From Dendrophyllia cribrosa (Eukaryota; Cnidaria; Anthozoa; Scleractinia; Dendrophylliidae), in the NCBI GenBank assembly GCA_024195265.1, contig JAJLRJ010000009.1, forward strand, positions 365,001 through 429,000: 64,000 nt of DNA, read 5' to 3'. Below, in pieces: positions 20,840-29,193 of the stretch (position 1 is the first letter of the stretch; every line of letters begins with the position of its first letter). The position numbers and the translations under genes were made by a program. The notes beneath the pieces are model-generated. The model worked only from the letters and a program-made list of their open reading frames with translations. It did not search any database and had not been told where the DNA came from.

Positions 20840-21322
20840 TTATTCCATTTTTTTAATTCCTTGTCTTACCGGAATTCGAGATGGGGATGTTGCAGCGGGT
20901 GTTGCTGGTGGTGTGTTTGCTGGTGTTGCTGGTGTGTTTGGTTTGCGTCCAAGCCTTTGCATTATGGCTTCGCGTTGGTAATACACACCCGCAACAGAGA
21001 CAACCAACCCTCCAAACCCCAGAATATAAAAGATTGAGTTGCTGTTGCTGTCACTTGTTGTGTCACTTGTTGCACCACTTGTTGTGTCACTTGTTGTGCC
21101 ACTTGTTGTGGGTGCAGGCTTTTGTGCTTCGGCCTTTTTCTTTGCTTCACGGGCCAGGCGGTTGCGTTCTGCTAGCCTTTTACCAGAAGCAACGCGGCCG
21201 GGGTTCTTTTCTGTTGCGGGCTTTGTTTTCGGGGTCTCAGAGGTAACCCGTGCAGGTGTTGGAGTTGGAGTTGGAGTTGGAGTTGGAGTTTCTTCAGGGA
21301 TCGTCTCGAGTGGTGTGGCCAT
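20840..21322 (-). CDS. Small membrane protein, Pro/Thr-rich, Polinton
   Basis: 160 residues. N-terminal TPTPTPTP tract (about 13-23), a basic block (ASGKRLAERNRLAREAKKK, ~45-63), a Thr/Ser/Asp linker, one membrane segment (IFYILGFGGLVVSVAGVYY, ~96-114) and a Pro/Ala/Thr-rich tail. The ATG at 21322 directly follows CATATATACCT. The layout (basic arm, linker, single TM) suits a virion membrane or core-linking protein, but no homologous family is recognised. Simple-sequence DNA underlies both repeat tracts. Confidence 0.65.
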   Translation of the reverse strand: MATPLETIPEETPTPTPTPTPTPARVTSETPKTKPATEKNPGRVASGKRLAERNRLAREAKKKAEAQKPAPTTSGTTSDTTSGATSDTTSDSNSNSIFYILGFGGLVVSVAGVYYQREAIMQRLGRKPNTPATPANTPPATPAATSPSRIPVRQGIKKME

Positions 21323-21402
21323 AGGTATATATGTGATTTTTTATTTTTTGAAAATGTGACAAGTGTGCTGACAGGTTGCTGTCAGGTTCCAGCCAGGTTC
21401 CT

Positions 21403-22011
21403 TCAAGGTTCCTTCAAGGTCACCCCAGGTCCCAGCCCAACTTCATCAAAGCCCTCAAGTGGATAGCCTTCACTGTCTCTGGTTGGATGTGTGGGTTGGG
21501 GTTCAAATTCTATCAAGTCAGGCTCTCGTTCAAGCTTGATGTGTTTTGTTGTGATGAGAGCAGCATTGGCAAGCGCCAGCAATCGTCCGCATCGCATGGC
21601 AAGAGCCCCAGCAAGATTTGACAGCTCCTGGTTGATGATGTAGTCGTTCTTGAGTTCTTGCTGCAACTCCTTGAGATCATCAACCGGGATCACCAGGCCA
21701 ACGCCTTTGGACGCGAGCATGATGGCGGAATCAACTAGGGATTCGGTTGTCTTGTTGCCAACGTAGGCCTCGTACCTTTTGCAGTACTTCTCAACGTCCT
21801 TGTCTGACAACCGCTTGACATGATCGTGTGTGAGCTGCACGCCGATAGCTTCTTTGGCCTTGCCAGTTGAAACAAGGATTGCCAGCTTCTCACGTTTGGC
21901 AGGACTGTCATTGTCACCAACTAGCCCTGTTGGAGGTGTGGTATCAGGGGTGGCCTCCAGCATCTGCATTACTTCGTTCAAAATGGCCTGGTCTTCAGCT
22001 TCTTGTGCCAT
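21403..22011 (-). CDS. Polinton protein of unknown function, helical (202 aa)
   Basis: Start chosen at the ATG at 22011, 13 bases after CATATGTATACC, rather than the 23-codon upstream extension. An acidic N-terminus (MAQEAEDQAILNEVMQML) is followed by a helical body with EAIGVQLTHDHVKRLSDKDV, KYCKRYEAYVG, ESLVDSAIMLASKGVGLVIP and a Leu/Ala-rich segment (ALAMRCGRLLALANAALITT), then an acidic proline-containing tail. I see no catalytic motif. Intact and in line with the adjacent packaging and capsid genes on the same strand, so a structural or assembly role is plausible. Confidence 0.65.
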   Translation of the reverse strand: MAQEAEDQAILNEVMQMLEATPDTTPPTGLVGDNDSPAKREKLAILVSTGKAKEAIGVQLTHDHVKRLSDKDVEKYCKRYEAYVGNKTTESLVDSAIMLASKGVGLVIPVDDLKELQQELKNDYIINQELSNLAGALAMRCGRLLALANAALITTKHIKLEREPDLIEFEPQPTHPTRDSEGYPLEGFDEVGLGPGVTLKEP

Positions 22012-22036
22012 CAGCAAGGGTATACATATGTGTTTT

Positions 22037-22276
22037 TTATTTTTCAATAATTCTCTTGATGTCGGGCAAAAGAGTTTCAAGCTCTCGTATAAGCCCCGCC
22101 ATGGTGTCTGGCATAGAATTCAACCGCAATGGATATCTGTTGAGAAGCATGAGGCGCAGATCTTCCTCACCAGCGGCTTTGATAATTTTGTTTTGCGCAT
22201 CAAGTGTGTGTTTGTGCAATTCATCCAAAAGCTGTGAAAGCACAGTGAGCTTGTGTAGGCTGGTTGGCACATTCAT
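22037..22276 (-). CDS. Small helical Polinton protein (79 aa)
   Basis: 79 residues, mostly amphipathic helix: LSQLLDELHKHTLDAQNKII, then RELETLLPDIKRIIEK at the end. The start follows a CATATATATACAATAC motif by five to ten bases, as for its neighbours. No domain recognised. It sits between the ATPase and the 202-residue protein on the same strand with gaps of 25-32 bp. Confidence 0.6.
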   Translation of the reverse strand: MNVPTSLHKLTVLSQLLDELHKHTLDAQNKIIKAAGEEDLRLMLLNRYPLRLNSMPDTMAGLIRELETLLPDIKRIIEK

Positions 22277-22308
22277 GGCATGTATTGTATATATATGTGT
22301 GTATGTGT

Positions 22309-22908
22309 TTAAACCTTGTACTCAATTCCATACGGGTGCCTCAGAGAGAAAACCAGGTGGGAGAACTTGCGGGATTTGAGCCTTGCGATAAGCTCTTTGT
22401 ACTCCTCGTGGGAGAGCTCGCCGGCATACTCTTCGAAGATGGCCTTAGTTGTCTTGCTGGAGGGTGTGTAAAAGAGCACGATCGCTGAAATATTATCACG
22501 GTATGGCTTGGCAATGCTGGTGATCTGCTGGGTCAAGACCCACACGGATATGCCGTCATGCCTTGCGCTGAACCCCAGATTGAACAGCTGGCTCGTGCGG
22601 CCTTTGACATCTTTGGAGGCGGCGCAGTCATCGAGTATGAATAAAGTGTTGGTGCATGTGAAAAAGAAGCTCGCCAGCTTCAACCAGTCTTCGATTTCAT
22701 GCTGTTGGCAGACAATCACGAAGATGCGCGGATCGCGGTCCACGAAGCCATCGTATGTCTTGTTCTTGACAAATGTGGGGCAGAATAAAACGATGTAGTC
22801 AAAACAACCCCTAAAGGGGCCTCGCAGTTGGTTTAGAAGATACTGTGTCTTGCCAGAGTTAGTGGGTCCCACGATTAGTGCATTGAATGGCAGCTTTCTT
22901 GGGTCCAT
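22309..22908 (-). CDS. A32/FtsK-HerA type genome-packaging ATPase
   Basis: 199 residues from the first true ATG at 22908 (the longer frame starts at a GTG). Walker A is GPTNSGKT (~14-21), Walker B is LFILDDC (~90), and a sensor-type VLTQQ follows. This short form without a membrane domain is the DNA-packaging ATPase of Polintons, virophages and large DNA viruses. It would pump the genome into the capsid built by the MCP and penton-type proteins encoded alongside. All nucleotide-binding residues are intact. A 69-codon frame (22859-23068) overlaps its 5' end. Confidence 0.9.
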   Translation of the reverse strand: MDPRKLPFNALIVGPTNSGKTQYLLNQLRGPFRGCFDYIVLFCPTFVKNKTYDGFVDRDPRIFVIVCQQHEIEDWLKLASFFFTCTNTLFILDDCAASKDVKGRTSQLFNLGFSARHDGISVWVLTQQITSIAKPYRDNISAIVLFYTPSSKTTKAIFEEYAGELSHEEYKELIARLKSRKFSHLVFSLRHPYGIEYKV

Positions 22909-23068
22909 AACCAACACCTATATTAGTTGGTTTGCAAACAATTGGTTCATGTGTTGGTGGGGAGGGTGCCATTGCCAGAAGTCTTTGTATTTTATTGTGT
23001 GATAATGGTCCGGTGGATGGCAGGGGAGCCGGCTTAGCATAGAAGTTGATTTTGTTGTTTGTGGCCAT
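22859..23068 (-). CDS. Small ORF overlapping the ATPase start (69 aa)
   Basis: Starts six bases before the capsid gene 3' end, at an ATG preceded by CTAATATACC, the start-proximal motif of other Polinton genes. The product is Pro/Asn/Lys-rich (MATNNKINFYAKPAPLPSTG) without a recognised domain and its last ~17 codons run over the ATPase start in another frame. The promoter-like motif argues for expression. It could alternatively be an upstream piece once fused to the ATPase. Confidence 0.4.
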   Translation of the reverse strand: MATNNKINFYAKPAPLPSTGPLSHNKIQRLLAMAPSPPTHEPIVCKPTNIGVGYGPKKAAIQCTNRGTH

Positions 23069-23074
23069 GGTATA

Positions 23075-24325
23075 TTAGTACTGTACAGATTCCAGCTGCC
23101 TGCCCATGATGTTCATCTGTGAGTCTGAGATGGTGAAGATGTGGCAGTTTGCGGTTCCCGAGCCTGTGCCGTTTCGTTCGATCTCGAGTTGCACGCCATC
23201 CTGTGTGTTGACGAGCCGTTGACCGCTGCCGTGCAGGAATGTGTCAGCCATGGACCGCAGGTCAATCCAGAGCCCAAACTTGTTGCCTGTGAGATATTTG
23301 GTCAAGTTCATGTTAGGCCTGCCGCGCGTGTGTTGCTTGAAGTATCGGAAGATTTCATTCCACATGTCAGTGCCACTGATGCCCTCGTTGTAGAGCCTGT
23401 TTGGAACACCGTTGACTGTGACCTTCACTTTAGTGATGTCGGGATTGAAATAGTTCTCAGAGTCCCTGGCACCCGCTACATAGGGATTGCTGAACAGCAA
23501 GAGGATGCCCTTGAGAGACCGGCGCTGTGGGTTAACCCGAAGATTCAGCCGAGTGTCAACGCCTTTTGTGAAGGGATGCACCCGATCTCGCATTACGAGG
23601 TCATAGGCGAACTCCTTGCCATTAGTGTAAGCGCTTGTTGCATAGTCGGCCAGCTCCTTACTTCCGATCGTCTCATACTCCAGCTGGATGTTTTCCAACT
23701 TGTACACGAGCTTGCTTGTGTCTGAGCCTCGGACAACTTGGGATGCGGGGGCAAGGGTTAGTTCGAAGACCAGATCATTGAATAACGCTTGAGGATATAT
23801 GATTCCGTGATCAGTTAAGATTTGGTGATCCAGTTTGATGCGATACTTATTCTTGTATATTGTTTCCAGCTTGATTTCCGCATCCACGCCTGAGGTCTTC
23901 TTGTCGCCAGAACCAGAGCGGATCTTACACAAATCCACACTCTGGATGCCCTCCATAAGCATATTTTCCCGATCATCGATCGATTTGAATAGGTCTTCGA
24001 AGATCTTGTAGATGTCGTACCCAACCGTGTTCTGGACAGTGGTGGCGGCAAACTTTACAACGAACCTGTCAACCAGGGCCCGAGAAACATTTTGCACGAG
24101 ATAGTTGTTTGCATGGCCTCCGGCTAGGTTGATGTTAAACACCAGTGCAAGTGAGCCGGACACAATAACATCGTGCTCGCCAAGCTTAGGCACCGAGACG
24201 TACAGTGTCTCGCCGGGATTGGCCTCAGATGGGTTGAATGTGATGCGCTTAACGGTTCGCTCTGCCTTCATGGCGCCCAGTGTCTTTTTACTGTGAGCTG
24301 GAAGTAGATTCGGTTGCACAGCCAT
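23075..24325 (-). CDS. Probable major capsid protein (double jelly-roll type)
   Basis: 416 residues, intact. The body is beta-rich with short hydrophobic strands: GETLYVSVPKLGEHDVIVSG (~38), RALVDRFVVKFAATTVQNT (~82), NDLVFELTLAPASQVV (~184), LENIQLEYETIGSKEL (~210), RRSLKGILLLFSNPYVAGAR (~272) and a C-terminal IFTISDSQMNI strand. A strand-rich ~400-residue protein next to the packaging ATPase and a penton-like gene fits the double-jelly-roll MCP of Polintons. I assign it by layout and resemblance to other cnidarian Polinton proteins, not by a decisive motif. The 584-residue protein at 26691-28445 is the alternative. The ATG follows AAATATATACC and faces a divergent gene across 42 bp. Confidence 0.6.
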   Translation of the reverse strand: MAVQPNLLPAHSKKTLGAMKAERTVKRITFNPSEANPGETLYVSVPKLGEHDVIVSGSLALVFNINLAGGHANNYLVQNVSRALVDRFVVKFAATTVQNTVGYDIYKIFEDLFKSIDDRENMLMEGIQSVDLCKIRSGSGDKKTSGVDAEIKLETIYKNKYRIKLDHQILTDHGIIYPQALFNDLVFELTLAPASQVVRGSDTSKLVYKLENIQLEYETIGSKELADYATSAYTNGKEFAYDLVMRDRVHPFTKGVDTRLNLRVNPQRRSLKGILLLFSNPYVAGARDSENYFNPDITKVKVTVNGVPNRLYNEGISGTDMWNEIFRYFKQHTRGRPNMNLTKYLTGNKFGLWIDLRSMADTFLHGSGQRLVNTQDGVQLEIERNGTGSGTANCHIFTISDSQMNIMGRQLESVQY

Positions 24326-24367
24326 GGTATATATTTGTGTTTTTAAAATTCATATTTATATATCATC
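24326..24367. promoter_or_regulatory. Bidirectional promoter-like spacer
   Basis: Only 42 bases separate two divergent start codons. TATATAT at 24328-24334 lies two bases from the minus-strand ATG (24325), and TATATATC at 24357-24364 lies three bases from the plus-strand ATG (24368). The motifs are too close to the ATGs to act as ordinary TATA boxes with a normal leader. Confidence 0.6.
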
Positions 24368-24604
24368 ATGAATGAAGGTGGAGACAATCCAGCTGAGACA
24401 ACTGAGAAAACCAGTCTCATCCCAGACACAGGGGATGACGATGATGACGATGACACCCCATGGGAGCAATATGATATGACAGAAGATGAATACAATAACT
24501 GGGCCCAGGCCCTAAACCCCGACACAGACACCAACACCACACAACCCTTTAAGGTGGCTGAACACAGTTTCACTGTACCTATGCGTTATTCATTGTCATT
24601 TTAA
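24368..24604 (+). CDS. Small acidic Polinton protein (78 aa)
   Basis: Strongly acidic: an Asp run near residues 23-29 (PDTGDDDDDDDTPWEQYDM) followed by TEDEYNNWAQALNPDTDTN. The ATG has the TATATATC motif immediately upstream. A DDExW/acidic tail of this type could bind basic capsid or DNA-binding proteins, but that is inference. No family recognised. Confidence 0.55.
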   Translation: MNEGGDNPAETTEKTSLIPDTGDDDDDDDTPWEQYDMTEDEYNNWAQALNPDTDTNTTQPFKVAEHSFTVPMRYSLSF

Positions 24605-25394
24605 AACCACTAACGTCTGGGCGCCCAAAATTGGCGAGGCATACGCTTAAGCAACAAGCTATACGTTTTGATATTTTTTTGGAGCTTTTAGGGTGTTGCC
24701 ATGGCAACACGGTGGATTGAAAATCAGCCTGCAATATTTGGTTTCTTTTATTTTCAGAAAATCTAGTCATTAGATTTTGTCCATCATTTGTCTCCAGTAA
24801 ACTCGTAAAAATATTCGCATGTTAACACTGGTCTCATGTAATTTTGACAGAGGGATCTTCCGTAATTTGTGGTTTAATATGTTTACTTTTTTTAAAAATC
24901 TCCTCTGTTAGATTTCAAATTTTTGATGGCAGGTGAGTTCGGCATATTCGGAACTATTATTGTGCCAAATTTCGTGAAATTCTAATGAGTAGTTTCGTAG
25001 AAATCAGCACGTTTCCGAGGAAAGTCGCTAAAACATCCAGTCACAATTTTTTGGTCAACTGCGCATGCGTTGCATTTGACTGGGTTCTCGATCCAAAGAC
25101 AAAAACGACCAAAAAGGCAGTGTATTTCTTCAATGGTTCTATATATTATCTATTGATTCAACTAACATTTTTACGAACAAAAAATTGTTTGGTTTTAAGA
25201 CGAAAAACAACACTTTGGCAATCCACGCTGAGCAAATTAAAATGATCGCTGAACAGGCGCCACGTTTGTTTTTCTCGAAACTCTGCGCGCGCTGACTCAC
25301 GTAAGCAGCTGAAATTGAAGAGCGCGCGCAAACTGTGTTCAGCCACCTTAAACCAGATGCTGCTTCCACCCCCCGTGGCGGTGAACAGTATGAA
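24605..25394. other. Only long non-coding interval of the Polinton
   Basis: About 790 bases, AT-rich and host-like in composition, between the acidic gene and the coiled-coil gene. It holds a perfect RFX-type palindrome (24695-24708), a TGACTCA AP-1-type site near 25293, and short CG-rich inverted pieces around 25284 and 25321. A chance 86-codon frame (24985-25245) shows no motif. This is the likeliest place for a host-read control region or origin. Confidence 0.5.
24695..24708. promoter_or_regulatory. Perfect X-box (RFX-binding) palindrome
   Basis: GTTGCCATGGCAAC matches the consensus RFX X-box on both strands. RFX factors are conserved in animals, including cnidarians. It lies inside the only long intergenic interval of the element, so host factor-driven early transcription is possible. 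Binding is not shown. Confidence 0.5.
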
Positions 25395-26624
25395 ATGCAT
25401 ACAATGCCTAAAGAACAAAGTGGGCTGCCAGGTGATCCTTTAGAAGCCCCTCTGCTTGATGAAATCTTAGACGGAAATGAAAAAGCAGAGATGGTCGATA
25501 AAGCCATGGACCGGATCAAAAAGCTCTTTCCAAAAGTAAACATCGCGAAATTAGGCCCAATTGGTTTCGGTAAAAAACCAGAAAATGAAGGCAAAATAGT
25601 TTCCTTTGGGCCAAAGATGGGCGAATCTGACATTTTCAAGAAAGATGGGAAGGGCCTTCTTAAATCGTTCACAGACAGTAAAAAAGGGGCTCTTGGCCCA
25701 AGCGCTGATGACCTTGTCTCTGAAGCCAATGCATCAATAAGGGAAGAAAGACAAAGATTGAAGGAGGCAGAAAAACAACTGAAGGAGAATGAAAGGGTTG
25801 CTGTGGAACTACAACAAGCAACAAATGAGGTGCAAAACCTCAGAAACAGAATTGAGCAAACTCAAGCGAGGGTGGAGGCTCTGGAGCAGGAACACGGTTC
25901 AAGCGTTGAAAATCAAACAGAGATAGACCGCCTAAAACTGCTGAAAAAGAATCTTCAACGAGATCTTGAAAACCAAAAAAAAGAATTAGGTGCCCTTCAA
26001 AAAATACAAAAACAACAAGGCCAAGGACAGGCAAAGGTTGACAAAGCCAGAACACACCTTGCTGCCAAAGAGAAGGAAAGAAATGAAGTTGAAGCAAGGC
26101 TAAACTCAACTAAACCACTTGATGAGTTAAACGAAAGAGAAGTCGAGCTTGAACGCGAAAATGCTGAAGACAGGCGCGTGATAGAGGATGAGAACACTTC
26201 TCCATCTGATAGAGAAGCAGCGGAAGCCCGGGTTGCTGAGCGAGAAGAAGAGCTGGCAAGACTCAATACAGAAATTGAGGTGCGGGAGAGGGGCATGTCT
26301 TTGAGAGAGAGAGTTAGAGAAATCTTCAAGAAATACGGATGGACACTGCAAGCGGTTGTTCTGGCAGCCGGCATAACCATCAGCGCTGTGGTACTCGCCA
26401 CCTTGAATGGCCTGGCAAGGGCCACCAAGGCTATTGGAAATGGGCTCAAAGAGCTTGGCAAAAAGGCAGCCAACGCCCTGCCTGGCCTCATTGGCTCAAT
26501 TGTGAGCTTCATCTTCAAAGCGGCTGGGTCGGTCATCTCCTTTCTGGGTGAACACGCCTGGCTGCTCATCCTTGCCGTGGTGGCCTTCCTTGTTGAAAGG
26601 ATCACCAAGCGTGCGAAGTCTTGA
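25395..26624 (+). CDS. Coiled-coil membrane protein of cnidarian Polintons
   Basis: 409 residues from the ATG at 25395; the frame is open 30 codons further, but without an ATG. Order: a polar N-terminus, a conserved-looking segment (AKLGPIGFGKKPENEGKIVS, ~53), a very long coiled coil (about 105-300, rich in Glu/Lys/Arg heptads), then a C-terminal cluster of membrane helices: GWTLQAVVLAAGITISAVVL, LPGLIGSIVSFIFKAAGSVI and WLLILAVVAFLVE. A rod with a membrane-inserting tail suggests a spike, fusion-like or membrane-anchoring virion protein. The function is unknown and no fusion-peptide claim can be made. It has no TATATAC motif close to the ATG, unlike most neighbours. Confidence 0.7.
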   Translation: MHTMPKEQSGLPGDPLEAPLLDEILDGNEKAEMVDKAMDRIKKLFPKVNIAKLGPIGFGKKPENEGKIVSFGPKMGESDIFKKDGKGLLKSFTDSKKGALGPSADDLVSEANASIREERQRLKEAEKQLKENERVAVELQQATNEVQNLRNRIEQTQARVEALEQEHGSSVENQTEIDRLKLLKKNLQRDLENQKKELGALQKIQKQQGQGQAKVDKARTHLAAKEKERNEVEARLNSTKPLDELNEREVELERENAEDRRVIEDENTSPSDREAAEARVAEREEELARLNTEIEVRERGMSLRERVREIFKKYGWTLQAVVLAAGITISAVVLATLNGLARATKAIGNGLKELGKKAANALPGLIGSIVSFIFKAAGSVISFLGEHAWLLILAVVAFLVERITKRAKS

Positions 26625-26690
26625 ACACTTATCTCGACCAAACGAAAATGCCTGCCAAAGCAAGCGCACCCACAGCAATGAGTGCCTTGT

Positions 26691-28445
26691 TTACGTGATG
26701 TGAGTCTGGCTGTGGTGTGGGTGTGGGGGTTGGTTGTGGTGTGGGTGTGGGCTGTGGTGTTGGTGTGGGGGCTGGTTGTGGTGTGGGGGTTGGTTTGGGC
26801 GCGATGCCCTGTGCCTGTGTAGCCTGTTTATGTATCGGGTTTGATGGGTGACTGTTTGGTTGATTGATTTTGTCGGTCCACCGTCCATGTGGCGAAGTGA
26901 GGCTTTTTTTGTGCCCAGATTAACATCATTGTTCACACCCAGCTTCATCCCTTGCGTTGCCTCCTGTAGATTGTTGTTATACCCGATCACGCTCTCTGTG
27001 TTGATAATCATGCGCGATGGCATGAGCCAGCTTCCGGGTGCTGTCGCAAAGTCTAGGCGCACTTTCGTTGCTTGGATGGCAAGCTGGTAACGCTGTACGC
27101 TTGTTGCGATGTCGTTGAGTATTATGGCCTCCTCTAGATGGGTGAGGAATACTCTCTGCGTTTCGAACGCCCGGCCTCCTCTTCCAATGATGCTGCTGCG
27201 GGTTTTGGCTTGTGAACCAAGAATGCAGTACACAAAGGCCTCGATTGATTGGTTCATACGCGCGAGCCCTGGCTGTGTTAGCCCCTGTGCGTAATTTGGC
27301 ACAAAGTGCTCGAACTGGGTGTCCGCCCCTTGGTCGTTGCGGACGAAAGATATTCCATTGGCACGATAGTTGGGGTCGTTTCTGTCAGTCACGCGCTCAT
27401 CATTGAACAGAGCTAGATCGGGGTCTGGATAATCGTAATCGGTAGAAATGATGCCCTCTCCATAAGCACCAATGTAGACATTCCCAAGACCGTGGTTCTT
27501 GCCGTATGTGAAACGGAAGTCAGAACTGGGGTCGATACCGAACTCTATGCAAATCTTCTTGTATGCGTCGATGTTGTACTTGTTGTCTTTCTGGTTGAAT
27601 GGGGGGTCGTCTGGCAAAGCACTCACGCTTTGTTCCCCACCCATTTTGTAGAGTATTCGCCTTGTTGTGAAATAAACGTGAAACCGGTAAAATGACCTGA
27701 GCTGGGGCGTTAGGGATAGACTGGAGTTCTTATCGAAGAGAATGTCACGCGAGATTCCACAGCCGGTTGTTGCACACCACAGTGCGAAGGAGAGTTGTTG
27801 TGGCCAAAAACTCATATGCGGCCCACCGAGCCATTTTCTTTCATATTTCGCGGTTGTGAATGAAATCTGTGTGTCCCTGAAGATATTTCTGTATTTCGTT
27901 GTGAAATAATCAGTTGGCGTGATGTAAATCTTTTGCGCTTCCTCGTTCAAGATTGCGCCAATCATCATATCCTTGTCTATTGTGGTGGAGAAATCAACAG
28001 CTGGGATTGACTTTTCTGGTTGCCCCAACGATAACTGATAAGGGAAACCACCATCTTGATGGAGCCCAAGAGCGTCTCTCATGGCTTGAGTCCAATCTTT
28101 GTGGGCTATTTCTGTGATAAGTGCTAATGAGCCTTGACCCTCTTCGTAAAGCACTTCCCCTGTGGCGGTTTTGTGGTCGTCGCCAAACTCTACTTGCATT
28201 TCAAAGTGGGACATATCAGCGTTAGGGAAACGCTTTTTGAAGTCTGATATCGCCTTGGCCTTGGCCGCGGCAGAGAGCTTTGCTGCCTCCGGTGTTCCCA
28301 TCCATGCGAGTGGATCTGGGGGTGGCTTTACATGGCTATAGGCGTTTGGGGTTGAATTAAAAGGGGGTGGGGGCCCGTAATTGTGGCTGCCGATGTTTAC
28401 ACCAAGTGAATTAGGATTAAATCCACCGGACCGTCTGCCAAACAT
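26691..28445 (-). CDS. Large Polinton protein, probable virion component (584 aa)
   Basis: Start chosen at 28445 because AAATATACAATC lies directly before this ATG; a 13-codon extension exists. N-terminus Gly/Asn/Pro-rich (MFGRRSGGFNPNSLGVNIG). The body includes KIYITPTDYFTTKYRNIF (~160), FWPQQLSFALWCATTGCGIS (~210), FRFHVYFTTRRILYKMGGE-like (~255) and FVYCILGSQAKTRSSIIG (~410). The C-terminus is a His/Pro/Gln low-complexity tail of PPHPHHNQ-type repeats (about 545-584). I know of similar proteins only from cnidarian elements and cannot name the fold. A second capsid or core protein is the likeliest role, and it remains an alternative MCP candidate. Confidence 0.6.
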   Translation of the reverse strand: MFGRRSGGFNPNSLGVNIGSHNYGPPPPFNSTPNAYSHVKPPPDPLAWMGTPEAAKLSAAAKAKAISDFKKRFPNADMSHFEMQVEFGDDHKTATGEVLYEEGQGSLALITEIAHKDWTQAMRDALGLHQDGGFPYQLSLGQPEKSIPAVDFSTTIDKDMMIGAILNEEAQKIYITPTDYFTTKYRNIFRDTQISFTTAKYERKWLGGPHMSFWPQQLSFALWCATTGCGISRDILFDKNSSLSLTPQLRSFYRFHVYFTTRRILYKMGGEQSVSALPDDPPFNQKDNKYNIDAYKKICIEFGIDPSSDFRFTYGKNHGLGNVYIGAYGEGIISTDYDYPDPDLALFNDERVTDRNDPNYRANGISFVRNDQGADTQFEHFVPNYAQGLTQPGLARMNQSIEAFVYCILGSQAKTRSSIIGRGGRAFETQRVFLTHLEEAIILNDIATSVQRYQLAIQATKVRLDFATAPGSWLMPSRMIINTESVIGYNNNLQEATQGMKLGVNNDVNLGTKKASLRHMDGGPTKSINQTVTHQTRYINRLHRHRASRPNQPPHHNQPPHQHHSPHPHHNQPPHPHHSQTHIT

Positions 28446-28490
28446 GATTGTATATTTATATTTTTTAAAAGTAATTATATACATGCAATC
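28446..28490. promoter_or_regulatory. Bidirectional promoter-like spacer
   Basis: 45 bases between divergent ATGs at 28445 and 28491. TATATT lies five bases from the minus-strand ATG, and TATATAC (28476-28482) eight bases from the plus-strand ATG, with a T-run between. Confidence 0.55.
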
Positions 28491-29168
28491 ATGGTTGTGT
28501 TAACAATCGTCGCGTCTTCGAACCCTCACACAATCTACTTCGACCACCCGCTTCCGAAACCGAGTTACATCCGTCTAATCTCTTGCTCAATTTTCAACTC
28601 GTGGAATACTTTGAAAGAAAGAGGAGAGATATCATTGTTTACAAATAGCAGTAAAAAAGGAACTGTCATGAGACTTCTCCCAGGCCATTACACTCTTGAG
28701 TCTTTGGCAAAAGAATTAGAAAACGTATTCGGTGGTGCCAATGTTAATTATAAATTAGCAACTGAGACAAACACGCCACTGGGGTCGATGATCATTTTCA
28801 AAGAATACCCAGAAGAGGTTAAACTAGACCATGATCTATCTGAATTGCTTGGTTTAAGTCCTAAATTGCTGTGGCCATCAACATTCGTCAAGCGTTTAAC
28901 AACCCCAAGCACTTACTTCATCCACTGTGATCTGGTCGATAAAGAACAAAACCTCCTCAATGGTAAGCCTTCGACAGTTTTGGCTCGGTTTGATGTTCGT
29001 GGAAAGCCCTTTGAGAAGGTTTTTTATGAACCAACACAACAGAACGTCTTGCGTGACGTCTCGTCTAGTGATTATGTAAACAGCATAACACTGTCAGTGA
29101 GGGATGAGAACAATGACCTCTTCAACTTCAATGGCATGCCTTTGGAATTTGAAATCGAGCTAAATTAA
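28491..29168 (+). CDS. Probable penton-type minor capsid protein (single jelly roll)
   Basis: 225 residues, intact, beta-rich. It contains FDHPLPKPSYIRLISCSIFN (~21), an LLPGHYTLESLAKEL segment (~62), STYFIHCDLVDKEQNLLNGK (~139) and a C-terminal VNSITLSVRDENNDLFNFNG followed by a final strand (FEIELN). The last block resembles the ending strand pair of penton/minor capsid proteins in Polintons, Polinton-like viruses and adintoviruses. Such pentamers close capsid vertices. The assignment is by motif resemblance, size and gene context. Confidence 0.6.
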   Translation: MVVLTIVASSNPHTIYFDHPLPKPSYIRLISCSIFNSWNTLKERGEISLFTNSSKKGTVMRLLPGHYTLESLAKELENVFGGANVNYKLATETNTPLGSMIIFKEYPEEVKLDHDLSELLGLSPKLLWPSTFVKRLTTPSTYFIHCDLVDKEQNLLNGKPSTVLARFDVRGKPFEKVFYEPTQQNVLRDVSSSDYVNSITLSVRDENNDLFNFNGMPLEFEIELN

Positions 29169-29193
29169 AAAATCATATATATATACCCACGCC

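Noticed and set aside
23141..23725. 194-codon plus-strand frame inside the capsid gene
   Set aside because: Antisense shadow of an intact 416-codon gene; no motif or promoter-like sequence of its own.
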